Source: Adiantum capillus-veneris (lineage: Eukaryota; Streptophyta; Polypodiopsida; Polypodiales; Pteridaceae). Taken from it: a stretch of 64,000 nucleotides of DNA. The stretch spans positions 107,554,054 to 107,618,053 of the forward strand of contig CM043949.1 of NCBI GenBank assembly GCA_014529385.2, in the 5' to 3' direction. The position numbers and the translations under genes were made by a program. Positions 20,161 through 32,023 of this stretch are shown piece by piece. A model generated the notes under the pieces. It did no database searches and had not been told where the DNA came from. It saw nothing but the letters and a program-made list of their open reading frames with translations. Position 1 is the stretch's first letter. Each line of letters begins with the position of its first letter.

Positions 20161-20590
20161 AGAGAAGCTTACCTCCCAACTAGTCCTTATGCTTTCTGGT
20201 CTCTCAAAGAATTTGAGGTCCAATGTGATGCTTGTGGTGATTGCCTTGGAGCAGTTTTGCTTCAAGAAGGGCATGACATAGCATATGAGAGCTAAAGGCT
20301 CAATGTTGATGAACGGGTCTTGGGAATATACGAAAAAGAGCTTTTAACTGTTTTACATGTCCTAAACACATGGAAGCACTATCTTTTGGGGACTCCATTT
20401 ATTTTTCAAGCAGACCACCAAAGTCTCAAGTACTTCTTGATGCAAACCAAGCTTTTCAACAAACAAATGAGGTGGGCAAATTATTTGCAATTTTATTTTC
20501 ATATTGCTCACATTGCTGGTAAGCACGATCAAGTGGCCGATGCACTTTCACGACGACCAAGAGTCAATGCAGTGTCTATAGCAACTCACA
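20161..20590 (+). pseudogene. gypsy E RNase H
   Basis: After a frame change near 20190 the block VQCDAC-like sequence (near 20217-20235) marks the first catalytic Asp. The frame then gives ALEQFCFKKG and, from 20320, GIYEKELLTVLHVLNTWKHYLLGTPFIFQADHQSLKYF with the Glu and Asp of the site. It ends HIAGKHDQVADALSRRPR near 20510-20565. The order and spacing match gypsy RNase H. Confidence 0.9.
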
Positions 20591-21760
20591 ATGATCTATC
20601 TTCTATGAAAGATGAGTATGCTACTGACCCTGACTTTAGAGAAATAATGTCAGTCCTTGCTTTGGGAAAGAAAGAAGAACCATTCACCTTGCAGGATGGT
20701 TATCTTCTCCATGGAAACAGGCTATGTGTTACTCACTCCCTTTGTGAGAAAGTTATGTATGAATCCCATGTGCGGGGCATAGAGGCATTCAACCTACTTT
20801 TTGAGGAGTAGAGACGTACTTCTATTGGCCTAACATGAAAGTGGACATACAAGAATATATTTCAAAATGTGCGGTATGCCAAAACACCAAGTATGATAGA
20901 GGGAAGCAACCTGGATTACTCCAGCCATTGCCAATCCCTAATTCACCATGGGAGAGTATATCCATGGAGTTTATCTTTGGATTATCTAAGTCTATCCATG
21001 GGAATACGGGCATATGGAGAATAGTTGACAGGTTTAGCAAGCAAGCACACTTTATTCCTTTCAAAAATACTATTAAGGCACACCTAATGGAAACTCTCTT
21101 CATATCTCATATTTTCAAACACCATGGATTGTCAACATCCATCGTGTGAGATAGAGATTCTAGAATGACCAATAATTTTTGGAAAGGTCTCTTTGAAAAT
21201 TTAGGTACAAAATTGAATTTCTCTTTGGCCTATCACCCACAAACGGATGGCCAAAGTGAGATAGCCAATCTTACGATACTCGATTTACTAAAGACTTATG
21301 TTACAGAAGTAGATCAACGCTCACAATGGGAGAAGTACTTACCTATTTTAGAGTATGCATACAATAATTCTATCCATACTCATACGGGAAAAGCACCTTT
21401 GTAGATCCTAGAGGGAAGATCTTCGTTGTTGCTGATGAGTATAGCCGTGACCTACAAGAATCTTTCAAAAGATCCATCTCTCAACAAAGGTAAAAAACTG
21501 TTGCTGACACAGAAGGGCCTTAACATTCAACGAAAATGATTGGGTCTTACTTAAGTTTCCCAAGGCTCGATTGAGGCAAATGATGGGCAAAAATCCTACG
21601 GGCCATTAAAAGTATTATGCTAAACTAGCAAAAAGATACTATGGTCCTTTTCAAATCTTGAAACCAATCAATGACATGGCTTATCAACTTGAGCTGCCCA
21701 ATCATTGGCTCATACACAATGCTTTTCATGTGAGCCTACTTAAACCCCTAAAGGAGAGCC
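20591..21760 (+). pseudogene. gypsy E integrase
   Basis: After a linker, the zinc-binding end reads ISKCAVCQNTKYDRGKQPG near 20860-20915. The core follows with PWESISMEFIFGLSKS (the family has MDFI, so the first catalytic Asp is Glu), IVDRFSKQAHFIP, a stop at 21147-21149 next to DRDSRMT (second Asp), and YHPQTDGQSEIANLTI with the third residue Glu. The C-terminal part continues through LVLLKF-like and RYYGPFQI-like pieces to the [13 protein letters not shown]-like block near 21715-21745. Confidence 0.9.
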
Positions 21761-21993
21761 ACCAAGAGAACCAATTATTGAAGACCCTCCAAAAATCGTA
21801 GACCAAGAAAAGGTGCTACAACCCAAAGCTATCCTTTGGCATGAAGACAAGGTACTACGACATGGTAAGATTATCTGATGGTATCTTATTAAGTTCAAAA
21901 ATTATCCTTTTGAAGATGCTAGATGGATGCAAGGAATACAAATTAAGGATAGTATGAGCCTTGTCAATGCTTACAATGCTACATTAGAGTAAG
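21761..21993 (+). pseudogene. gypsy E chromodomain-like C-terminus
   Basis: The frame reads KAILWHEDKVLRHGKII, a TGA, then WYLIKFKNYPFEDARWMQG. This follows the chromodomain strand pattern (I...R...YLVKWKGY...ATWE). The same tail in F has Arg in place of the stop. Chromodomains bind methylated histone tails and steer integration in chromoviruses; whether this diverged version does so is inference. Confidence 0.7.
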
Positions 21994-22322
21994 CAAATGT
22001 ACATGTTTCTTTTAAATGATCAATGTTTTTGTCTAATAAGACTAATCCTCTTTTGTGCACAAATTTAAATTGTATGCATGCTTAGAATCATGTTTGTGAT
22101 GACGACGTCACTCAAACATCAAGTAGAATTTGTCACTCTACTTTGGGAGTATGATGTGGACTAAAGAGCAGACATGCTTGCGGCAGCTAAGTCTCCCAAG
22201 CACCAAAGGGACTAGTCATCCATTCTGGAATGATGTCGTAGGGTAAAATGGGATCCTCTACCCGCTAAGAAACGTAGACTACCTCATAGTCGAGGACGAC
22301 TACGATTTCAAGAGAGAGGTAA

Positions 22323-23015
22323 TGTCAAAAACGATAATATCTAGCCAACCCAAATGATTTTCTCATATTAAACTGATCATTTAATATGGGAGAATAAACG
22401 GGAACAAGGGTTAGGATATAGACATGTACTTATGGATCTATCTCAGCACGGGGCCAATGTAAAAGGGTCCAAATGAGAGATGGTATATCAAAGAGCAATG
22501 CTATCTAATGGATCTTAAAGACCTTAGGGTAAGCTTCATTAAAGACCTCCAAAGGTTAGTGTTAAAAAGTCCTTAGACCTAGGACCTTAAGCAAGCTGGG
22601 GCTGACCTTGAGGTGGGATCCCTACCCAAGCTTGGGGTGCTTGTTGTACTTGCTGACTAAGGTACTTACGGTGTTTGTGGGAACCTTGCCCAAGCTTGAA
22701 GTGCTTGTCATGCTTAAATGACTAAGGTGCTTGAAGTGTTCAATTCAAACATGATCTCAAGAGGCATAAACGATTATCATGCTTAAATGGCTAAGCTGAT
22801 TGAAGTGCTCAATTCAAACATGATCTCTTAAGAAGCTGCATAAAAGACACATGTCAACATCCTCCCCATTTTGCCATCATGATGTGCTTGAATCCTCTTG
22901 GATAGGCTTTAAAGGGGTCCAATGAGAATTTAGATGCATTTAAATAAATAAGCAAGCTATTTCTCTCAAAGAGGGAAAAGAGAACACTTGTCCAAATGAT
23001 ATAATTAAATAATAC

Positions 23016-23047
<32 letters not shown>

Positions 23048-23090
23048 CCAAACATGAGAGGGGGGGCTGATTTGGGCATCCATATACTCT

Positions 23091-23130
<40 letters not shown>

Positions 23131-23810
23131 GTGTGAAGTGCAAAGTGCAAGAGCTTCATCTCCTTCTCCAAGCTTGTTGAGAAGTTGAGAGCCTACACCA
23201 ACACTCTTGCTATGGAATGCAAATCCAACCAAGAGCCATGCTTCAATGCTTAAGCTTGACATCTTCTTCACCTTCATTACTATGCTATTATGCTATGCTA
23301 AGCAAGAAGAGTGATAATAAGTGAGAAACTATTTCTTTCTCATGTTGAATGCCTCTTCTTCCTCTTCCCTACCCTCATTCCCCAGTAGCTCTCTCCACCT
23401 TTGAAGGTGTTTGAGGCCTTGAGACTGAGGCCGGGGATGGTTAATTCTTTTACAAAGTTTATGTTATAATCGCGATGCATGAAGCTTTCCATATTCATTG
23501 CATCACCTAGGTCACAAGGAACACAAAGATTGTATTGTACCAAGTCTCTCTTGATGGAAGAATCTATAATACAAAAGCCTATTGGAGGGAGGACCGGCTC
23601 CACACAAATCCAGTCCTCAACTGTTGTCAAGTTCTCTGAACTCTCTCTCTTGCAAAAGGATTGTTCATGCCAAGTTAATTAAGTATTATGGTTATGTTGC
23701 TATCGCTAATTAAGTTCACTCTCTATGTTCTCCAAGCAGTCTTACAAAAATGCTCACTCTAATTCTCTTAGTTGCGCTATTCTCAAAGTTCATAGGTTAT
23801 TTCCATTACA
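22323..23810 (+). repeat. 3' LTR of gypsy E (1488 bp)
   Basis: It starts TGTCAAAAACGATAATATC after a purine run (CAAGAGAGAGGTAA) and ends TTTCCATTACA. The first 250 bp match 16503-16757 and 61114 onward; the last 134 bp match 55554-55687. It includes imperfect internal repeats around AAGCTTG...GTGCTTG (22610-22800), a GA tract at 23014-23045 and a CT tract at 23094-23127. Confidence 0.9.
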
Positions 23811-23815
23811 CCATA
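23811..23815. other. target-site duplication of gypsy E, right copy
   Basis: CCATA, identical to 16498-16502. Confidence 0.9.
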
Positions 23816-25000
23816 AGGTAAAAAACTCTTTTTCACTAAGTTCAACTTCGGAAGCTTTTATTTCTTTTCTTTGAGAGTTCTCACTTTAAGAACTCCGTGT
23901 TACATCATGAGTTTATTCCTTATTTCTTCTTTGAGTTCCCTGTTAAGAACTCCTGTCACACCTTGAATGGAAACCTCTAATCTTTTAAGTTCCTGACAAC
24001 ATTTACGTGCTGCACCTTAGTGCCTAAAATACATAAAGCAAGCATCCCATACTATTCGGTTGGACCAAATGATATCCCCACTTAGGTGATTGTCATTTAC
24101 CTATCTTTAGAGATCTTTAAACCATCAGCCAAATGAGATCCCAAAATTCAGAACATTTGCTTAAGATGTTCATTTATTATTGGCTTGGCCTTCTACCAAA
24201 TACTTGTTCCGAAGCTAATAACTTCCATTGTCATATGATACTATTTCTATTTAGGTAATCTCCTATTCACCAACAAGTAAAGAGGTTCTATTTGGGTAAT
24301 CTCCTATTCACCAACAAGTAAAGGGGTTCTATAAATCTATCACCTTGCAGTGTGTCACTAGGTAGAGTGACTTCTTTTCCTTTGTAAGTCAAGCTCTTAA
24401 GTGGTTATCATTCTAAAAGTATTAGTGTCTACACTTATTTTTTTCCTTAAAGATAACTGATTGTTATCTCTATACTTTCTTCCTCCCTTAAGGACATTAT
24501 ATGTTCTCATATAAACCTTCATTGTCAAGTGTTATGACTTCTTGAACTTGACTTCTTGGTTCGTCGAGAAAGACTTGCATGTAGGAGGCAACTAGATAGC
24601 CACCCATTTGAGTCAATCCCCTTTGAGTTCCTCACTTGTGTATAGTTACATGATGGAGGCATCTCACCACCAATGATTATACCCTTAGGTAGCCATAGCT
24701 ACCCTTAAATTATTATTAAACAATCTTTAATTGTCTCATGGGGGTGTTCTAGCCTATACGCTTTGACCAAGGGTTTAAGTTTACAGACCTTGTCTTACTT
24801 CAATAACCCAAGTGACTTAGATATACAAGTGACTTAGATATACAAGTGACTTGACTTCTTTGTAAGCTAGCATCTCTTGGCATTCCAAATGCCTACTCAT
24901 CTTCAGTGGAGGAGGTGACTTCATCCGCCCTTTAAAAAATTAGTGTCTAGTCCTCTCGACCCACTTTTGTGCCAATTTCAAGCAATTGGCTTCAATTTAG
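23816..25000. other. stretch without recognisable genes
   Basis: AT-rich with stops in every frame. Small local direct repeats are visible, such as GGGTAATCTCCTATTCACCAACAAGTAAA twice near 24254-24325 and AAGTGACTTAGATATAC near 24809-24845. No gene or complete element is recognised. Confidence 0.6.
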
Positions 25001-25363
25001 GATGTGAGCATGTGGATCCTTAGCAACAAGTGAGAACACCACCTTCTTTGATACAAATGTAAGATTCTAAAGTGTAAGCCTCCTGGAAGAGCTCACATGA
25101 GATCTCTCTTTGACATAGGAGCACTTCATAAGACTGTCCCCCCAACCATAGGAGTCCCATGCATAAATGGATTAGGCCTTGTCTTGGCCAGACATGACCC
25201 ATACTTGTTGTGTGTCAAGCTACACACCTTCTTGCCATGTAGGCCTCCTCAAACCTTGTGTGGACTCCACCGTCGAGCTCTATGAAGTTGTTGTATGCTG
25301 CACACACCTATCCGGTATGTCATCGGTGCTCCATGGTCCCAATGCTTTAGATGGTGTGAAAAT
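25001..25363 (-). repeat. second copy of the J-family LTR-like repeat
   Basis: The part 25226-25363 (GCCATGTAGGCCTCCTCAAA, CCCAATGCTTTAGATGGTGTGA) is a diverged version of 16280-16396. On the minus strand it would begin at about 25363. No coding tail or polypurine tract lies next to it, so it may be a solo LTR or fragment. Confidence 0.45.
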
Positions 25364-27684
25364 TCTCTACTAGAAAATCATCAAATATATTATCACTTTT
25401 GATGGTACCTTCTAAAATTTTAAGGGGACACATAGTTCACGGGTGCTCCTTATCTAATCTCTATATGAACACTCATCTTTTAAAAAGCATCCAAATTCTC
25501 TAGCTTAAGATTCACAGCTCGATACCTGGAGATGTATTAGTTAAATGTCAAAACATACATTTGATGTGTCCCATTTAGATCCAATATTTGTCATTCTAAA
25601 GAGGAAAGGTTTGTCTCAAATGCAACCCATGTAGTGGGTTGAGGGTGCAAACTCATTTCTCACTTGTAGGCCTTGCTCTCGAGTAATAAACTCGTGTCCA
25701 GGTAGTCACTTCATTTCAAAGTGCAACACAAGCAATCCAAGTCTCTCCACTGTTATATGAGCATCCCCATCATCCATTTCATAATGAATTTCTTCATCAT
25801 GGAACGAAAGCTGCTTCATATTGTTTGGCAAACTCATTTTTTGAATCTTCAAACAAAGGTTTCTATAGTTTTGGCAAGATTCCCTGAGTGTCAATCAGGC
25901 TACTTGAAATTACTTGCCCGAGCAAATTAGTGATTTGCATGAAATTTGCATTCATACACAAGAAATACTCAACAAAATTGTGTGCATGAGCACAATACTT
26001 GGAGATAATTCATGTTTACTAGACCATGATTGGCTAGATCCAAATATTGCACAAATGCTACAGCAACTAATGAAAGTAATTCAAAATTGAAAATATAATA
26101 GGCTAACAATATATAGTGTAACCTGAAATTTAATTTAATGATTATAGTTCATACAAATTATGAACTTCCACAATGTTTTTATGCAATCAATTTAACTCAT
26201 TTTGCTTATACAAAATAAAATGCCCTAATCCTAGACTTACAGGTTTATGGATGAGATATATTTGCCAGCCCATCTGCACTTACAAATGCTTGACAGGATC
26301 TTATTTTTCACCTAATCAAATACTCAATCCCTAGCTTCTTCCAAACCCTGAATCTAAGAGTTTTACACATTGCTTTTGAAAGCAGTTGTTGGCAGCAAAA
26401 GAAAAAACAAAACCAACAAAAGCAAACATCCCCATATCATGTCGGCAGCACCACTCACCTTCTCGCTCTAACTTCCTATTGCTGAGGCAGACCACCCCCA
26501 AGGAAATGTAGTTTTTATTATCCACCTCAATCAAGACCAAAAATGATTTTCTCAATCTGTATAACCAAATTCCCTTCCAGATCGTTCAAAATGTCATGCC
26601 GGTAACTTGTGTTGCATCAACACACTGGCACATAATGATACAATCAAGTCCTGTTCTAATACCTGATACCTATATAAACATTAAAAAAAAACGATTGTTT
26701 ACCTTCACCCAAAATAGGTAAGTTAAGACCTATCTGCTTATGTCTTCACAATTTTCTTAAATCCATCTCCCACACAGCAAGCTAGAAGAGTTTCAAAGCA
26801 AGTACTTGACATGGCTCAGCTGCATAAGAGCTGCACATGAAAAGCTGAATGAATTCCAAAAACCTTGAATTTGGTCATCAGAAGTTTAACTGCAAATCAG
26901 CAACAATGAGTCCTTTTACTGTTACCCTGATAAACAGTCAGGGCCACACATTTCAAGCACCAGTTTGGTGGGCGTTCTAAAAAATGGCAGATGAACATGT
27001 CATCATTATATCACAAAGCTTCAAGCACCGACATCTCCCATTTGAAAAGCAATTGCAGACTCCATATAAGCATCTTCAAGGCATAGGAAGGACTCTGCAA
27101 CACAACATACCAATGCTGAACTGCTAAAGTTAATCTTCCAATGCTCTACGTTTGATACACAAACAAAATGGTTCTCCATCCATGTCGATTGCAGGTAGAT
27201 TCAAGACCAGTATCATTCCATTAGCTTGCCTATCATAGCCCTGTCTGCACATGTTCATTCCATACAGAACAACATTTTCTGTATAATGCGCATCCAGCTT
27301 TTTCTGTATCATGCTCATCCAAGTGGTGCAAGCTGTGTTTTGTCACATTTCGTTGTACAAATTGCGTCTCTCAAAGTGTGACATTTCTTGCAAAAATGCA
27401 ACCATCTCCACTCTCATTTCAAACCCGTCATGACCATGTCATGAATGCAATATACTGGGCTTCGGAAGCCTAATGTAGACACTATGATTCGATGACATTG
27501 TTATTCATCATTGACATGGTGCACAAAGCTGAGGCAATGCTCACAAAGCGGTGCTTTGTTTCATGGCCAGGGTAATGTTCCTTCAACCATATCTTTCAGT
27601 AATCAAGAGAGGCTACGATCCGTGAACTCTTCGAGGCTCGATAACAGTGGCTGCGGAGCCAAGATGATACATTAGCTGATCAAT
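25364..27684. other. intergenic region downstream of the PORR gene
   Basis: No gene or transposon domain recognised. Frames near 25706-25930, 26331-26555 and 27130-27318 are short and lack supporting features. The part directly before 27685 should hold the 3' untranslated region of the PORR gene. Confidence 0.55.
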
Positions 27685-29010
27685 TTAGGCCGATGTCTTA
27701 CATGAAAAGGTCTCTACATCTCCTTCATTGCTATCATCATTACAATCGTCCATATCCCTACATTCATTTTCCGTTTCTTCTGCAGCATCAGTGTCACTCA
27801 TTCCTTCACCATCACTACTGCTCTCACATAAACCCGCATCCTCTGTTTCATTCGCCTGACCTTCAATATGCTCCCCTTCTACCTTGGATCCTCGTAAACG
27901 GGGGCCTGCATTCACCATCTCCACAAACTTTTTTTTAAAATGAAGGAGAGGGTGGTCTTCATGGAGCTCAGAACCTTTATATGCTTCCCTTAACATAATG
28001 GTTTTGACAGCACCTCGTTGGCTTGTATAGAAGATGCCTGGAAAACGTTCGAAAAGGTGATAGACTTTCTGAGAAAGCCCAAATTCCTCTCTAAATGGCT
28101 GGATTACTTTCAGCCGAGCCTTTTTCTCAATAGTGAGACTCAGAAACTCATGCATGAGGGCCGCCAATCGCTTTTCTGAAATAGGGGTTCCTTTAGTCAC
28201 CAATGTCCAGTCTTCATACGGCGAGATGTATGGAAGCTTTTGCCAGCTTTCCAGAACCTCAAGGTTCTTCTTCCTCAATGCCATGCCAGGCGACAGACGA
28301 ATCTTGAAAGGTAAAGGCTTTCCTCGGACCTCTATGTCCCCCATGCCTTTGTTCATCGCATCTCGCTTGGCTCTCTTCTCAAACTCCGACACAGCTAAAT
28401 CGTCATCCCATTCGACAAGCTCCACATATGTGTGCAAACCAAAATGAGCAAGCTTGAAGAACCGCGGATACTCAGGTATGAATCTATCAACAAGGTCTTT
28501 GGGAAAGCCAAAAATCCTTCTCACATCTTGCAGCTTGTCCACACAAATTCGACCAACGGCTGCCATCATCAGCAATCTACGCAATGTCTGCACAGATTGC
28601 GGTTCCATATCTCTGAATAATTGCCGGTCTTCATCGATAAGGGCTGCAAATTCTGGGGTGCATTTACACCACATCCTCCCATCTTCCGGGTTTTTGTAGA
28701 CATGGAAAATGTTGGGGTACCTCTTCAGGAAACCTGTGAGAGTAAGCGTTTTATTCTTGATGCCAAACTGCCATCCTATCCGCTCAAGGTAGCGGAGCTT
28801 GACAGCAAGGCCTTTTTGGCCTGACATGACGTCCATAATTCTGAAGAAAGGTCTCAGAATCTTGTCCCTATCTGTGACCTCATCAAGCTCACGATCGGGC
28901 TTGGCTCTGATTCGAGGGACCGACACGAACCGCACTTGAAGAAGCCATGGGGGCTTTAGGGTTAGCACAGCTTGCAAGTTCTTCTGCCGGAGAAGGGTTG
29001 CCAGTGTCAT
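27685..29010 (-). CDS. PORR-domain organelle RNA-binding protein (441 aa)
   Basis: An uninterrupted 441-codon, single-exon frame. The first ~36 residues (MTLATLLRQKNLQAVL...) are rich in Leu, Lys and Arg and poor in acids, as in a mitochondrial or plastid targeting peptide. Residues ~38-365 fit the PORR (plant organelle RNA recognition) domain: a RELDEV...RDKIL start, GFLKRYPNIFHVY (93-105), MMAAVGRICVDKL, FPKDLVDRFIPEYPRFF (169-185), then LAALMHEFLSLTIEKKARL and EEFGLSQKVYHLFERFPGIFYTS (309-331). PORR proteins of 400-500 residues bind group II introns and aid their splicing in organelles. Residues ~380-435 form an acidic Ser/Asp/Glu tail. The start ATG at 29010 is the first in frame and gives a good leader. 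Which paralogue it is (WTF1, WTF9 or RPD1 type) I cannot say. The frame is clean, unlike every other long frame here, so it is probably expressed. Confidence 0.93.
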   Translation of the reverse strand: MTLATLLRQKNLQAVLTLKPPWLLQVRFVSVPRIRAKPDRELDEVTDRDKILRPFFRIMDVMSGQKGLAVKLRYLERIGWQFGIKNKTLTLTGFLKRYPNIFHVYKNPEDGRMWCKCTPEFAALIDEDRQLFRDMEPQSVQTLRRLLMMAAVGRICVDKLQDVRRIFGFPKDLVDRFIPEYPRFFKLAHFGLHTYVELVEWDDDLAVSEFEKRAKRDAMNKGMGDIEVRGKPLPFKIRLSPGMALRKKNLEVLESWQKLPYISPYEDWTLVTKGTPISEKRLAALMHEFLSLTIEKKARLKVIQPFREEFGLSQKVYHLFERFPGIFYTSQRGAVKTIMLREAYKGSELHEDHPLLHFKKKFVEMVNAGPRLRGSKVEGEHIEGQANETEDAGLCESSSDGEGMSDTDAAEETENECRDMDDCNDDSNEGDVETFSCKTSA

Positions 29011-29214
29011 GGATTTAGCAGGGGTTATGGTTTAAGCAATGCCTGCTTGCTGATTAAAAGACAAGATTCTCAGGTATATACTTATGGACATACACTCAAG
29101 GGAAAAAAATACATTGAAGGACAGCATTCTCACTTGGAGAATACCACAACTTCACAACGTTTTTCACACCTACATTAAACAAAACATATTCACAAACTAC
29201 ATCATGCAACTTAC

Positions 29215-29816
29215 AAGCCTATTCTTGCCATATTGTTTGAAAACCTTATGATAAGTGCATTTAGCTTATTCACTTGGCTCTTCGTCTCTAAAGTAAACTT
29301 CCTCAGAGTTGCTATTTGTTGTTCTAGTTCACAAATTTGCACATTTGTTACACTAACTTGGTACTCATTTACAGACTTACGCAAAGACTTTGCTAAACCA
29401 AAAACATGTGATTTGAACGTTTCGTTTCCATCGCTACTAGACACATGCAACTCCTTCCAAATTTGTATAATGATTTCCCCTAGTCTTTCGAACCCTACAT
29501 CACCCATGCTATTCGATGAGTCCTCTATCTGATTCTCGTCCAAATCAACTAGCTGACTGCCATTGTCTGCAATTCATGCACAATTACCATGAAAATTAAC
29601 TACCGAAACGTAAAAAACTCACTATCAAACCTACACGGTACAGTACGATGCAATAGTGATTGTTTCAGTTCGGTGCACCAAAGGCATGCACTCATCGCCT
29701 ATCTGTGGTGGCCTCTCGTCCTCTTCGATGTCTGTGCTATTAGTTGCTGCATGAGTTTGATTAAGCAAGTGATTAGTGCCTTTAGTCTCTAATAGGCTCT
29801 TTTTATTGTGCACCAT
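29215..29816 (-). CDS. exon-like segments of an unrecognised spliced gene
   Basis: The segment 29566-29215 is open throughout and encodes an acidic then helical stretch (GSQLVDLDENQIEDSS..., ICELEQQIATLRKFTLETK), probably a coiled coil at its end. On the minus strand it is preceded by TGAATTGCAG (acceptor) and followed by GTAAGT (donor), the signature of an internal exon. Upstream, 29816-29642 is open with an acidic DIEEDERPPQIGDE segment and can end at a GT donor (29641) in the phase needed to join the next exon, giving a ~75-base intron. A further acceptor-like CATGCAG lies near 29755, so the first exon may begin there. I do not recognise the family. A downstream exon might lie in 29011-29208. 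It could also be a transposase-derived gene. Splicing is predicted by eye only. Confidence 0.45.
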
Positions 29817-30914
29817 TAATTAGGATTACTTGCATTCACATTTCAGTGTTTTTTTTTTCACTTCTTTAATTACTTCCTCCCCATACCTCTTTTGCTTGCA
29901 CCACTTGTGTGTAGAGAGAGGACTCATTGTGATCTTTTCGACAAGCTCCTATGTGGTGTGTGCCCCCTAAGTTGTGTGCCCTCTAAGCATGCTGCTGACA
30001 TCATCGATTGTTGTTCATCAGCAAGTTGACATCCTCACCAACCTGCCTCGTGCCAACTCCCTGCCATAAATAAGACTGGCTTGCCCTGCCTCGTTTATGA
30101 GTAACACGGGGTCCAAGTAAAACGATCGACCACAAGGGAGCTTTTTCAACGGTCGAGCGATTGGGGCCATTGGATCAACGCAGCAGGGGGGGAGGCAAGA
30201 TTTATATAGCACCAGAATCACATTGCTTTCAACGAATCGCGTTAGGCGAGCTGGATTGGTGTGGGAGCGTGTAGGGGCAGGTCGGGGGATCGAGACGCGA
30301 GTGTTGAAGGTGGGGAGCCGTTTTTTTTATCCCATATAAATGTGATCAATGGTGGATGAAACCCCCACCGTCGATCCCTCTACTTTGGGCGTGTCACTTA
30401 TAAACAAGGCTTGACCTGGGTGCTTTAGCGCTTAAGCCTCATAAGCCTGCATGCTGCCACATCAACCGCTCCCGCTCGTTGTCATCCAACATCAGCATCC
30501 TCGGTTGCCCTTGTCATTTTGCACCATTGTCACCACGTTGCCTTGCTCTGTCACCTGTTGGCCGCACATCAACAATCTATTGCTTACTTCTGCTCGTCAA
30601 CATGACCCGCAACCCGCCCCGACATAGTAACTCGTGGTCGGTCTATCACTCGTTTTGTCAAAGGTAGTAAATTTTTAACGTGAACTGGTTCCCACACACA
30701 CTACCATAGCCTTTGAAAAATTCCAAGCCCAACATTACCCAAGGCTCGTTCCCACTCCCTACCACCATTCACAAATTCAAGGCACTAATAGATTTCATTT
30801 CGCACTCCAAATTATCAAAGGGTTTAAACACTGCCAAATTGTTTGGTAAGACTGCCCTACACACAAAATCTCCACAAAAAATGTCTATAAGTTTAACGAC
30901 GTTGATGTTCACAC
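29817..30914. other. stretch without recognisable genes
   Basis: A GC-richer block at about 30010-30560 has short frames on both strands and a CCCATATAAATG motif near 30331, but nothing I can assign. It may include upstream exons or the promoter of the spliced gene. Confidence 0.45.
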
Positions 30915-31700
30915 ATGTTAAACAAAAGTGAAAGGAGTGTTGCTCATGAAAAAAACCTATGGAGCATTGTAAAACCGTCATCTGGCTCGTGGGAAGCCTC
31001 GACACAAACCTTGAATGCCCAACAACAAGCCAAAGACAAACAAGCTCTTGGAATATTCATCGTTGCACTCAAAGATAACTTCATGCACCACATTGATGAT
31101 GCTACATGCACACTAAACCCTAGAGCATCTCTTCTATGCTCAAGGTAAGCACTCCAATATGAGCCTCAAAATGCAACTTTATGGTCTCACAATGCAAGAT
31201 CAAAATGATGTCGCTAGCCTTCTCAACAAACTTAAGAGTATCTCAACTCAATTTGTCTATGCCGAGGTACAAGTTCCAAATAGGATAAAATTACCATCCT
31301 TCTCAAAGCCCTACCAAGTAGCTTTGATAACATTGTAACTATCCTCAAGGAGAAAGACCCCATTCTCGAACTCAAAGATGTAATCAATTCACTTCTAGGA
31401 GGAAGAAAAAAGAATTGGCACTTACACAAGGTCTCAAAGTAATCCATTTAGTGTAAGTGGTAAAGGTTTTTCACAATGTGTCAAAAGCAACCACAAATCA
31501 AATCACAAGATTGCTTCCGCATTAATGTGTGCCCTCATTGCAACAAGAAGGGACATGCACCCAACCGATGTTTCTTCAAAGATAATGCAAATAATCCTAG
31601 AGATTCCAAAGGCAAAGCACATGTCATGGAAAAAGAAGAAGAAGAAGGGGATGTCAACACGGTTTTTTACGAGGATGTATTGTAATGAATTTAGAAACTA
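30915..31700 (+). pseudogene. copia-type gag remnant H (UBN2 and zinc knuckle)
   Basis: The frames give NAQQQAKDKQALGIFIVALKD and FMHHID (31010-31095), the UBN2 gag core pattern. Next comes NMSLKMQLYGLTMQDQNDVASLLNKLKSI (31157-31243), and after frame changes the CCHC knuckle CPHCNKKGHAPNRC (31531-31572) with a short acidic tail. Stops near 31142 and 31330 and at least two frameshifts break it. A related gag on the other strand lies at 34755-35376. Protease and the rest of pol are missing; the short LTR element at 32024 interrupts the region further on. Confidence 0.8.
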
Positions 31701-32018
31701 CCCCAAACCCAAAGTTTGGTGGTAAGACCTACCTCTTACATTAGATTCATCTTATGAGCCATATGTAGTTACCATAAATAACCCATAATAGACTCATTGT
31801 TGATAAGAATCCATGCATTTTGTATAAGCTTATGAGGACGTTTTGTGAGGTAATCCTTTTAGCTTACACTCGCTGCACGAACAATCCCTAAAGCCAAGCG
31901 TAATTGCATGCACCCCTATGTGCATGGATACAACCTCCTACATAAGGATCCCTAACATATGCTTCTCATTTCTTGCACACATACTACACTTTAAAAACAC
32001 AAGCGACATGTTGTAGCC

Positions 32019-32023
32019 CACAT
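32019..32023. other. target-site duplication of short LTR element L, left copy
   Basis: CACAT directly before the LTR; repeated at 33627-33631. Confidence 0.88.

Larger units (their letters stand above)
16503..23810 (+). mobile_element. Ty3/gypsy retrotransposon E with chromodomain-like tail
   Basis: Gag, protease, reverse transcriptase, RNase H, integrase and a chromodomain-like C-terminus follow in order between a shortened 5' LTR (16503-16757) and a 1488-bp 3' LTR (22323-23810). CCATA flanks both ends exactly. A second member of the family (F) occupies 55554-61610 and can be aligned along the whole coding region. All frames contain stops and frameshifts. The placement of the tail suggests a chromovirus-type element, whose integrase is guided to particular chromatin. 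Confidence 0.94.

Noticed and set aside
29211-29543. The same segment read as a single-exon gene ending at a TAA at 29211
   Set aside because: The GTAAGT donor overlaps the stop and an acceptor lies just upstream of the open segment, so an internal exon is the better reading.
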